Below the pieces are notes generated by a model, which saw nothing but the letters and a program-made list of their open reading frames with translations, did not search any database and was not told the origin of the DNA. This document shows, one piece after another, positions 1 through 5,906 of a stretch of 6,062 bases of DNA. Numbering within the stretch: position 1 is the stretch's first letter; the number at the start of each line of letters is the position of its first letter. Source of the stretch: Acidimicrobiia bacterium (lineage in GTDB: Bacteria; Actinomycetota; Acidimicrobiia; Spongiisociales; ZC4RG35); NCBI GenBank assembly GCA_030623125.1, contig JAUXMQ010000082.1, positions 1 through 6,062 on the forward strand, read 5' to 3'. Position numbers and translations under genes: made by a program.

Positions 1-3
1 ACC

Positions 4-17
4 TTGACGGCAGTCAA
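4..17 (-). terminator. small hairpin just past the MFS stop (weak terminator candidate)
   Basis: TTGAC-GGCA-GTCAA is a perfect 5-bp stem with a 4-nt loop, lying 8 bases beyond the MFS stop codon in the direction of minus-strand transcription, with a run of six C/G between. There is no T-run after it within the window, so it does not look like a classical intrinsic terminator. It may only be a chance palindrome or the edge of a feature outside the window. Confidence 0.2.
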
Positions 18-25
18 CCCCCCTG

Positions 26-1171
26 TCAGGCGAACGGTGCTGCCACCCTGGCCGTTTCGATCGACTTGTTGGAAGTGACGGCCCAGGTGACGACCAGCAT
101 CACCGCATAGGCCCCCGCACCCACAAAGAACGGAGCGCGCACGCCGTAAGCGGTTCCCAAGATGCCGCCAAGCAAGGCGCCAAGCGGCTGGGTGCCCCAG
201 GCAAGGAGGCGTGCCGACCCAGCGACCCTCCCCCGCAGCTCATCTGGTGTCAGAGCCTGACGCAATGACACACTGACCACGTTCCAGCCGGTGATCAGAA
301 AGCCATAAAGGACCATCACCGCCGCTGCGACCCACACATCTGAGAGTCCTCCGAACACCCACGTGAGGACCGCCGATCCGCCAACTACCACCCGTAGCGT
401 GTTGCCCGGACCAATCCTCTCGACGATCCGTGGAGAGACGAGGGCTCCCGCCAGCCCACCGACACCGACGACCGAGATCAGAAGCCCGTATCCAACGTCG
501 TCAACGCCAAGAATGTCCTGGGCGAACAGTACGAAAATGGCAAAGACCGCGAACGAGAAGAGATTGATGACACCGGCCATCATCACCAGGGTTCGAATGA
601 CTCGCTGGCTCCAGAGCCACCTCAAGCCTTCCTTGATGTCTTCCCCGACTGACGTCTCCGTCACTCGCTCCGACCGATAGACGCCCGGGATGAGAGCGAC
701 AAAGAGCGCCGCAATTGCGAAAGAGGCCGAGTCGAAGACGAAAGGCAGCGACACCGTAACCGCGAACAAGAGGGCGCCGACCGGAGGGCCGGCCAATGCT
801 CCTCCCACGAATTCGAGCGCCTGGAGCCGCCCATTTGCACCCGGTAGCTGATCTTCGCTGACCAGCCTGGGCGTGAATGCCTCGGCAGATGTGTCAAAGA
901 AGGTCTCGGCAATGCCCAGTCCGAAGGCCACCACGTAAATGACGACAAGGCTGACATCACCGGCCCAGAGCCCGAGTGCAAGCAATCCCACTCCTACCGC
1001 ACGGAGAATGTCGGTGACCACCATGACCCGCTTGCGATCCATCCGATCTACAAGGGCCCCGGATATCAATGCGAAGAGCAACCAGGGCAGACGCCCGACA
1101 AGAGTCGCACCGGCCACGAGCAGTGGGTCCCGGGTGATGGCGGCCACCAGCAACGGGAATGCCGCCCCCAT
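26..1171 (-). CDS. MFS transporter, probable multidrug/EntS-like exporter
   Basis: Integral inner-membrane permease of the major facilitator superfamily, probably a proton-driven drug or siderophore exporter; the substrate cannot be told. From the ATG at 1171 it is 381 residues and almost wholly hydrophobic, with about 12 membrane segments in two halves. The cytoplasmic loop 2-3 signature (MFS motif A) is visible at residues 38-48, GALVDRMDRKR. The second half starts near residue 190 and includes a glycine-rich GVGGLAGAL segment. The ATG has AGGAGA 7 nt upstream (1184-1179), which favours it. However, the in-frame codons just upstream read RQLTIASGISNIGDGV, which resembles the first helix of this family, so the true start may lie further 5' at a non-standard codon (CTG 1213 or ATT 1222). 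The frame closes at the TAG (1255-1253) of the MBL gene. Last gene of the minus-strand row. Family is clear; start and substrate are not. Confidence 0.88.
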   Translation of the reverse strand: MGAAFPLLVAAITRDPLLVAGATLVGRLPWLLFALISGALVDRMDRKRVMVVTDILRAVGVGLLALGLWAGDVSLVVIYVVAFGLGIAETFFDTSAEAFTPRLVSEDQLPGANGRLQALEFVGGALAGPPVGALLFAVTVSLPFVFDSASFAIAALFVALIPGVYRSERVTETSVGEDIKEGLRWLWSQRVIRTLVMMAGVINLFSFAVFAIFVLFAQDILGVDDVGYGLLISVVGVGGLAGALVSPRIVERIGPGNTLRVVVGGSAVLTWVFGGLSDVWVAAAVMVLYGFLITGWNVVSVSLRQALTPDELRGRVAGSARLLAWGTQPLGALLGGILGTAYGVRAPFFVGAGAYAVMLVVTWAVTSNKSIETARVAAPFA

Positions 1172-1178
1172 GACGCCA

Positions 1179-1184
1179 TCTCCT
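1179..1184 (-). promoter_or_regulatory. Shine-Dalgarno for the internal MFS ATG
   Basis: AGGAGA lies 7 nt before the ATG at 1171 and is the best ribosome-binding site near the 5' end of the MFS gene. It also codes for Gly-Asp inside the SNIGDGV stretch that resembles the family N-terminus, so it may be a coincidence of coding sequence rather than the real initiation site. Confidence 0.45.
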
Positions 1185-1252
1185 ATGTTGGAGATGCCCG
1201 AGGCGATGGTCAGTTGTCGAATCGGGACCCGAGCTTGGTCGCCACTGGTGGT

Positions 1253-2080
1253 CTAGACCTTGTTCGGCGAGCCCGGCTGGTACACCCTCAAACTGTCATC
1301 TGTGACGATCTTGCCGACACCCGGCATCGGATAGTGCCCGGCAACAAACGTGGTGCCCGACTGGCGCAATTCTTCGAAAACCCTGTCGCGTGTCTTGCCG
1401 GCCAACTCATGGTCGTTGTCGACCGGGAGGCTCCAGTGCGGGTGCTCCACCTGGAACGGGTGGTTGCTGACATCTCCTCCGATCAGGGTTCTCGTGCCGT
1501 TTGAGATGATGCTGACAGTCAGATGGCCGGGCGTGTGCCCGAATGACTCGACCGCGGTGACTCCCGGAAGGACCTCGGTGTCCTTCTCTATGAAGTCCAC
1601 CCGATCCTGATCCAATAGTGGCCGCATGATCTTTTGTGCCGCCTTGGCGAGTTCATCTTCGCCCGATTTCCAGAAAGCCCACTCCTTGGCGTGAAACACA
1701 TGGCGGGCGTGGGGAAACACCACATCGCCATCACGTTGACTGCCACCAATGTGGTCGTAGTGCATATGCGAATAGAGGACGGTCTCGACCGACTCGCGGG
1801 CAATACCCAAGGAGTCAACCGCAGATGGCATCAGGCCCGCTGTCATCCCGGGAGGCCCCCCGGGGGTGTCGCCGATGCCCGCGTCGATCATGATCGTGCG
1901 ATCGCCGTCGGTGATCAGATAACAACCGAAGTTCATTCGGACCTGGCCCTCGTCGTTTCGGGGGTGGAAACGCCAGTCCCGCTCCGCTGCCTCGTCGTGA
2001 TAGCCGTCGGGGTCACGCCAGTAGAAGCCGTCTTCGATGACAAAGAGTGTGTAAGCGCCGCAGTCGAGTTTCCAGGTCAT
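1253..2080 (-). CDS. MBL-fold metallohydrolase (AHL-lactonase-like)
   Basis: A 275-residue soluble hydrolase of the metallo-beta-lactamase fold with a di-metal site. The signature HxHxDH is intact: H105, H107, D109 and H110 in YSHMHYDHIGG. Further ligands in the expected order are H186 (GHTPGHL), D203 (GGDVSNH) and H249 (AGHYPMP). The layout (MIDAGIG, SHMHYDHIGG, GHTPGHL, GGD, AGH) matches the branch holding N-acyl-homoserine lactonases and similar esterases or lactonases. The substrate is not decidable, and quorum quenching should not be assumed. There is no signal peptide, so it is cytoplasmic. It starts 34 nt after the sixA stop with no strong ribosome-binding site (the bases before the ATG are CAACATCGCACC), and no in-frame alternative start lies in that gap. 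The stop TAG is directly in frame with the following MFS reading frame. Probably co-transcribed with sixA. Confidence 0.9.
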   Translation of the reverse strand: MTWKLDCGAYTLFVIEDGFYWRDPDGYHDEAAERDWRFHPRNDEGQVRMNFGCYLITDGDRTIMIDAGIGDTPGGPPGMTAGLMPSAVDSLGIARESVETVLYSHMHYDHIGGSQRDGDVVFPHARHVFHAKEWAFWKSGEDELAKAAQKIMRPLLDQDRVDFIEKDTEVLPGVTAVESFGHTPGHLTVSIISNGTRTLIGGDVSNHPFQVEHPHWSLPVDNDHELAGKTRDRVFEELRQSGTTFVAGHYPMPGVGKIVTDDSLRVYQPGSPNKV

Positions 2081-2114
2081 GGTGCGATGTTGGCAGACCG
2101 GTTGCCATCACGTC

Positions 2115-2624
2115 TCAAGAAGCATCGTCCCACTCGGATCCGAAGTAGGACCTCGGATGGTGGAGCGAGGTCAGAGTCCCCCGCGCCGTGGGGAGTTCGG
2201 CCCACGTTTCGTTCATGAGGTCGATGACAGCCACCGAGGCTGTCTTCATGTCGGCGCGCGCCCCGGTGAGCCTCTGGACCAACATCGACCAGGTCGGCTG
2301 GTGACCTACCAGCAGCAAGCGTTCGACGTCGGGTGCTTCGGAAGTCATCTCGAGGACGCTGACGGGCCCGGTGCCGTAGAACCCGGGCTCGAGGTCGATC
2401 GGGCAGCCCCACGCACCAGATTCAGCAGCGAGTTGGGCAGTGGTCACGGCCCGGATGGCGGTCGAACTGATTACCAAGTCGGGTATGAGATCGGCCCCGG
2501 AAACGAAGCGGCCCATCAGACGGGCGCTGCGGGCACCACGCTCATTCAGCGGGCGGTCATGATCGGCGCCGTAGCTGGCATCCCAGTCGGATTTTGCATG
2601 ACGCATCAGCAGAAGCGTCGGCAC
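2115..2624 (-). CDS. sixA: SixA-type phosphohistidine phosphatase
   Basis: A 169-residue member of the histidine phosphatase (phosphoglycerate-mutase-like) superfamily, SixA branch, which removes phosphate from phosphohistidine proteins; the actual target here is unknown. Visible motifs are the catalytic LLMRHAKSDW (R8, H9), the conserved PLNERG at 25-30, SSTAIRA with R58, FYGTG near 82-86 and the second histidine in LLVGHQPTW (H108). Length matches the family (about 160 residues). The start is GTG at 2624, chosen because MPTLLLMRHAKSDW matches the usual SixA N-terminus; the ATG at codon 7 would remove the first beta strand. The GTG has no Shine-Dalgarno, and its G is the last base of a CTAG that forms the edge of a 168-bp inverted-repeat element. 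Without that element the gene would start 6 nt after the peroxiredoxin stop. The MBL gene follows after 34 nt. Confidence 0.92.
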   Translation of the reverse strand: MPTLLLMRHAKSDWDASYGADHDRPLNERGARSARLMGRFVSGADLIPDLVISSTAIRAVTTAQLAAESGAWGCPIDLEPGFYGTGPVSVLEMTSEAPDVERLLLVGHQPTWSMLVQRLTGARADMKTASVAVIDLMNETWAELPTARGTLTSLHHPRSYFGSEWDDAS

Positions 2625-2791
2625 TAGTGGTGTGCCGTGGAAATACCATCAGCATATGTCCGAGTCCTCGGTGTCATCTGGCCAGGACGCACAACGAAGG
2701 CGCATCGGCGAGATGCGTCGAGGCGGAGGACGAAGCCAGGGGCGTCGAGGGCCGGAGAGATGCGGTGATTATTTGTGCGACACACCACTAG
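2624..2791. mobile_element. candidate MITE with CTAG-containing terminal inverted repeats
   Basis: A 168-bp non-coding block bounded by inverted repeats: CTAGTGGTGTGCCG at 2624-2637 and its complement at 2778-2791, 13 of 14 identical. Ungapped similarity continues inward to 32 bp per end (23 of 32 identical, counting 2624-2655 against 2791-2760). Each end carries CTAG, so either CTAG is part of the repeat or a TA/CTAG target was duplicated. Transposition into the TA of CTAG is known for IS630-type elements. No transposase or convincing ORF lies inside; the plus strand is purine-rich and contains an 8-bp hairpin and the direct repeat GCGTCGAGG (2715 and 2742). In-silico removal to one CTAG joins the peroxiredoxin TAA and the sixA GTG with 6 nt between, which strongly suggests an insertion. 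A regulatory RNA leader for sixA is the main alternative. Confidence 0.6.
2699..2719. repeat. hairpin inside the candidate MITE
   Basis: GGCGCATC, loop GGCGA, GATGCGTC forms an 8-bp stem with one G-T pair. The left arm CGCATC (2701-2706) could instead pair with a second GATGCG at 2759-2764, so the transcript could fold in two ways. It lies in the leader of sixA when read on the minus strand. No T-run follows on either strand, so it is not a standard terminator. Confidence 0.5.
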
Positions 2792-2794
2792 CGG

Positions 2795-3448
2795 TTACTG
2801 GGCCAGTCGGGATGCGGTCATGAACAGTCTCGGGTCGGGGAAGTCCTCGCAGTAGTTGTAGAAGTAGGCGACTTTGACGACTCCGCTCGTGTCCACGACG
2901 AATTCGGCCGACTGCATCCAGGGGTCATCGACCAGATGACGACCTTCGGCACGGCGATCGGCCTGGAAGGACATACCTATGTCCTCGCTCAGCGTGCAGA
3001 ACTCGTCGGGCGCGTCGTACAGCACTTGCTCTTCTGACCAGTGCGAGAGGCCAAAGGCCTTATGGGTCGTGTACTCGGGATCAGCCAAGATTGGAGCAGG
3101 GAGCCCATACTTCGTCTTGTAGGCGACACCCCTCTCGATGTCACCGGGCACCACGGCCACCACATTGAGACCGGAGGCGAGGTAGCCCTCGTATTCATCT
3201 TTGAGACGCCCGATCCGATCGACTCCACACCCACACCCCAGATGCCGCCAGAGCATCACCAGCGCAGGGGTGTTCGCCCACTGCTCACTCAACTGTGTCC
3301 GAGATCCGTCTTCAGAGATGAGATCCAGGTCGGGTGCTTTGTCACCACGTCTGACCGGCTCTCCCTCGTGGGTCGGACCCGCAGTCCAATGGTCCATCCA
3401 TCGTCGCTCGGCGGACATGGTCAGCGCCATGATGTCTCTGTCGCTCAT
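2795..3448 (-). CDS. peroxiredoxin-like AhpC/TSA-family protein with CxC motif
   Basis: A 217-residue thioredoxin-fold protein of the AhpC/TSA or PRXL2-like group, expected to act in thiol-based redox chemistry in the cytoplasm. From the chosen start, residues about 34-50 (RRGDKAPDLDLISEDG) are the usual peroxiredoxin entry segment, followed by LVMLWRHLGCGCGVDRIGRL with C72 and C74, then NVVAVVPGD (95-103), LPAPILADPE (116-125) and a late FVVDTSGVVKVAYFY (183-197). In PRXL2-like relatives the RHxGC segment usually continues as CxxC; here it is CGC, so the cysteines are one residue apart. Other cysteines are C151 and C200. The start at 3448 has AGGAG four nt upstream; a TTG at 3482-3484 would add 12 residues but lacks such a site. 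It is divergent from the DUF255 gene across 75 bp and upstream of sixA. Peroxidase activity is inferred from the fold only. Confidence 0.82.
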   Translation of the reverse strand: MSDRDIMALTMSAERRWMDHWTAGPTHEGEPVRRGDKAPDLDLISEDGSRTQLSEQWANTPALVMLWRHLGCGCGVDRIGRLKDEYEGYLASGLNVVAVVPGDIERGVAYKTKYGLPAPILADPEYTTHKAFGLSHWSEEQVLYDAPDEFCTLSEDIGMSFQADRRAEGRHLVDDPWMQSAEFVVDTSGVVKVAYFYNYCEDFPDPRLFMTASRLAQ

Positions 3449-3469
3449 AAGTCTCCTCTCGAACCGTGG

Positions 3470-3475
3470 AACATA
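3470..3475 (-). promoter_or_regulatory. -10 box candidate for the peroxiredoxin-like gene
   Basis: Reading the minus strand, TATGTT fits the actinobacterial TANNNT -10 pattern. Transcription would start about 7 nt later, giving a leader of roughly 14 nt that carries GAGAGGAGA directly before the ATG at 3448. No convincing -35 hexamer is present at 16-18 nt spacing. Confidence 0.35.
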
Positions 3476-3509
3476 GACGGGCAACTCACAACTTGGGCGA
3501 GACCGAAGC

Positions 3510-3515
3510 TACCTT
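3510..3515 (+). promoter_or_regulatory. -10 box candidate for the DUF255 gene, implying a leaderless mRNA
   Basis: TACCTT (TANNNT) ends 8 nt before the ATG at 3524, placing the expected transcription start on or next to the start codon. There is no Shine-Dalgarno before this ATG, as expected for a leaderless message. A TTGGGC at 3493-3498 is too close (11 nt) to serve as its -35. The box overlaps an imperfect palindrome, GAAGCTACCTTC (3505-3516), which could be a weak operator. Confidence 0.4.
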
Positions 3516-3523
3516 CATAGTCG

Positions 3524-5479
3524 ATGACTAACCGTCTCGCTGAAGCCGCCTCTCCATATCTCCTCCAACACCAGGACAACCCGGTCGACTGGTACGAGTG
3601 GGGTGAGGAGGCCTTTGAGGAGGCTCGCCGGAGGGATGTCCCGATTCTGCTCAGCGTCGGGTACGCAGCCTGTCACTGGTGTCATGTGATGGCTCATGAG
3701 TCCTTCGAGGACATCGAAACCGCCGGGGAGATGAACCAGCTCTTCGTCAACGTCAAGGTGGATCGCGAGGAGCGCCCCGACGTCGACACCATCTACATGG
3801 AAGCCGTCCAGGCAATGACCGGACGTGGTGGATGGCCGATGACGGTCTGGATCGACCACGACGGGCGGCCCTTCTTCGCCGGCACCTACTTTCCGAAGAC
3901 GTCAGCACACGGAATGGCCAGCTTTCGTGAGGTCATCGCCGCGGTTTCCTCAGCCTGGGTGATGCGTCGCGACGTCGTAGCGGAGCAGGCCGAGAAGCTT
4001 GTCGAGGCGATCACACGGGAGACCCCATCTTCGGACTTGCCTGGACCAGAAGAGCTCCACCTCGCCTACAGCCAGATCGCTGCCGGCTTCGACACCCATC
4101 ACGGCGGATTTGGCGGGGCTCCCAAGTTCCCGCAACAACCAGTCCTCGAGTTCCTCCTCAGAGTCCAAGATGAGGAGTGGGCCCCACGTGCCGGCCACAT
4201 GTTGAACAAGACCCTCGAGGAGATGGCCGCCGGCGGCATCCACGACCAGATCGGCGGCGGATTCGCCAGGTACTCCGTCGATCAGCACTGGCTCGTCCCC
4301 CATTTCGAGAAGATGCTCTACGACAACGCCCAACTGGCCCGTCTCTACCTCTGGGCCGGCATCGAGAACGAACGCCCGGACTTCGTTGAAGTGGCCCGGT
4401 CGACGCTCGAATACCTGATCCGTGACTTGCAGCACCAAGACGGTGGCTTCTACAGCTCCGAGGATGCCGACTCGGAGGGAGTCGAAGGCAGGTTCTATGT
4501 GTGGAGTCTCGACGAGATCCACACTCTGCTCGGAGACGGAACCGGCGAGATCTCGAAGTACTTCGGGGTGACGACCGAGGGCAACTTCGAAGGCAGCAAC
4601 ATCCTCAATGTGGTAGGTGATACACCACCGCCCGGGTTGGGGTCCGCGAAGCAGACTCTCCTCGATGCTCGATCGAAACGAGTCAGACCTGGGCTGGATG
4701 ACAAGGTGATCGCTTCCTGGAACGGTCTCGCCATCCGCGCGTTCGCCGAATCAGGGGCGGCGCTCGGAGAAGCCGCCCTGGTTCAAACAGCGAACAGGGC
4801 CGCGGATTTCATCTTCGAACACCTGGTGGTCGACGGTCGGCTGATGCGCTCCTGGCGTCACGGACGCACATCGGTTCCGGGGTTCCTCGACGATCACGCA
4901 TCGATGGCGGTCGCTCTCTTCACGCTGTACGCGGCGACAGGCGATGTCGGGTGGTATGACAGGGCGACATGGTTGGTCTCCGAACTGGGCCGGTTCGCCA
5001 ATCCGGCCGGCGGTTTTTTCAGCACTCCCGATGATGGCGAGACCCTTCTGAAGAGACCCGACGATTCAACAGACAACCCGCTCCCTTCGGGCAACGCCCT
5101 CGCAGCAGAGGCGCTGCTCATCGCAAGTCTCTACACAGGCGACCGGGAGACCTTTGCCGAGGCCGAGGGAGCACTGGGCTCGGCGGCGCTCCTGATGGGT
5201 CAGTACCCATCGATGGTTGGCCATCACCTCGCCGTCCTCTACTCCTCTCGCCGCACCAAGGAGTTGGCGATCGTCGGCCCCGACTGGAAAGACCTCGCGA
5301 ACGTCCATTGGTCGGAGTACCGGCCTCATGTCGCCCTGGCACCGGCCTCTGGTGCAACCGATGGCGTGCCATTGCTCGCCAACAGAGACCCGGCTGGGAC
5401 ACTGGCATACGTATGTCAGGGGTTTGTCTGTCAGCTCCCAACATCCGACCCCGATTTGCTTGCCGGCCAGCTCGGCTGA
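3524..5479 (+). CDS. DUF255/YyaL (SSP411/SPATA20-like) thioredoxin-domain protein
   Basis: A complete 651-residue two-domain protein of the YyaL/SPATA20 family, close to the family's usual length. The N-terminal thioredoxin-like domain (about 1-165) begins with the diagnostic NRLAEAASPYLLQHQDNPVDW and carries CHWC (C50, C53) in GYAACHWCHVMAHESFED, then VKVDREERPDVD and GGWPMTVW with GTYFP. The rest (about 175-620) is an alpha/alpha six-hairpin barrel like glycosidases or epimerases, with FGGAPKFPQ, GGIHDQIGGGFARYSVD, PHFEKMLYDNAQL, SSEDADSEGVEG, DDKVIASWNGL, FLDDHA and LPSGNALAAEAL. The C-terminal CQGFVCQLP holds C631 and C636, also typical. The family is common across bacteria and animals, but its biochemical role is unsettled; redox and sugar-related roles are both guesses. 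The start is fixed by homology from residue 3. There is no ribosome-binding site, so translation is probably leaderless. No signal peptide. Confidence 0.95.
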   Translation: MTNRLAEAASPYLLQHQDNPVDWYEWGEEAFEEARRRDVPILLSVGYAACHWCHVMAHESFEDIETAGEMNQLFVNVKVDREERPDVDTIYMEAVQAMTGRGGWPMTVWIDHDGRPFFAGTYFPKTSAHGMASFREVIAAVSSAWVMRRDVVAEQAEKLVEAITRETPSSDLPGPEELHLAYSQIAAGFDTHHGGFGGAPKFPQQPVLEFLLRVQDEEWAPRAGHMLNKTLEEMAAGGIHDQIGGGFARYSVDQHWLVPHFEKMLYDNAQLARLYLWAGIENERPDFVEVARSTLEYLIRDLQHQDGGFYSSEDADSEGVEGRFYVWSLDEIHTLLGDGTGEISKYFGVTTEGNFEGSNILNVVGDTPPPGLGSAKQTLLDARSKRVRPGLDDKVIASWNGLAIRAFAESGAALGEAALVQTANRAADFIFEHLVVDGRLMRSWRHGRTSVPGFLDDHASMAVALFTLYAATGDVGWYDRATWLVSELGRFANPAGGFFSTPDDGETLLKRPDDSTDNPLPSGNALAAEALLIASLYTGDRETFAEAEGALGSAALLMGQYPSMVGHHLAVLYSSRRTKELAIVGPDWKDLANVHWSEYRPHVALAPASGATDGVPLLANRDPAGTLAYVCQGFVCQLPTSDPDLLAGQLG

Positions 5480-5565
5480 TTCCTGTCACACCGCGTCCGT
5501 ACCCTGGAATCTCGGAGGACGGCAAAGAGGGAATATCCACGTCAACTCCAGCAGAAACAGCCTTC

Positions 5566-5862
5566 TTGTATGCTGCTCTTGAGCAAGCACTGGGACGAGA
5601 ACCGGCTGAGACACTTATGGAACAGCTACCAACAGGTGGTCGTGTCGCCACGAAAGACGATCTAAAAGCCCTTGAGGTCGCCCTGCGCGGAGACTTCGAT
5701 GCGCAGTTCGAGAAGATCGACGCCCGGTTCGAAAAAATCGACGATCGGCTCTATGACTTCCACGAGACGTTGCGCAGCTATGCGCGAACGTTTCTCGTGG
5801 TGCAAACAGCAACAGTCTTCGGAGTTGCGGGGATCGTGCTCGGGATCACACAGTTGCTCTAG
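5566..5862 (+). CDS. small coiled-coil protein with C-terminal membrane anchor
   Basis: A hypothetical protein of about 98 residues from a TTG at 5566. It opens with YAALEQALGREPAETLMEQLP, then VATKDDLKALE, a heptad-repeat coiled coil at about residues 44-64 (FDAQFEK, IDARFEK, IDDRLYD), and a single hydrophobic helix at 74-96 ending two residues before the stop. This is the layout of short actinobacterial proteins often found as uncharacterised CDSs; I know no proven function. The charged coiled coil suggests self-association at the membrane. The start is uncertain. Homology-like sequence seems to begin just before TTG, and an in-frame ATA at 5533 preceded by GAGGG, or the ATG at 5617 (81 residues), are alternatives. 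The frame stays open back into the DUF255 gene, but that part does not look like protein. It follows DUF255 by 86 nt and precedes the VOC gene by 44 nt. Confidence 0.7.
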   Translation: MYAALEQALGREPAETLMEQLPTGGRVATKDDLKALEVALRGDFDAQFEKIDARFEKIDDRLYDFHETLRSYARTFLVVQTATVFGVAGIVLGITQLL

Positions 5863-5879
5863 CGCGCCAGGGGATGAAT

Positions 5880-5898
5880 CGACAACCCGCGGTTGTTG
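5880..5898 (+). terminator. hairpin between the coiled-coil and VOC genes
   Basis: CGACAACC, loop CGC, GGTTGTTG forms an 8-bp stem with one G-T pair, starting 17 nt after the coiled-coil stop and ending 8 nt before the VOC ATG. AAAAG follows rather than a T-run, so termination would be non-classical. Its palindromic core CAACC-CGC-GGTTG could equally be a protein-binding operator for the VOC gene. Confidence 0.35.
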
Positions 5899-5906
5899 AA
5901 AAGTGA

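Noticed and set aside
1855..1868. CCCCCGGGGG palindrome
   Set aside because: It encodes the glycine/proline loop (TPGGPPG) of the MBL protein and is explained by codon choice.
1634..2218. 194-codon open frame on the plus strand opposite the MBL gene
   Set aside because: Shadow of the MBL gene, whose HxHxDH, H186, D203 and H249 ligands are intact; no family resemblance in the antisense frame.
2079..2627. 182-codon open frame on the plus strand opposite sixA
   Set aside because: It covers sixA almost exactly in antisense and has no recognisable motif. SixA has every family signature. Long antisense frames are common in high-GC DNA.
2795..3484. Longer peroxiredoxin start at TTG 3484
   Set aside because: It would add MPVYVPRFERRL with no ribosome-binding site. 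The ATG at 3448 has AGGAG at proper spacing, and the upstream candidate -10 box would lie inside the extension.
3950..4522. 190-codon minus-strand frame inside the DUF255 gene
   Set aside because: Lies wholly within a strongly conserved region of DUF255 and its translation shows no domain; antisense shadow.
5308..5565. Upstream extension of the coiled-coil gene overlapping the end of DUF255
   Set aside because: The extension translates to Arg/Cys/Pro/Trp-rich sequence typical of an out-of-frame reading, while the overlapped DUF255 C-terminus (CQGFVCQLP) is clearly the coding frame.
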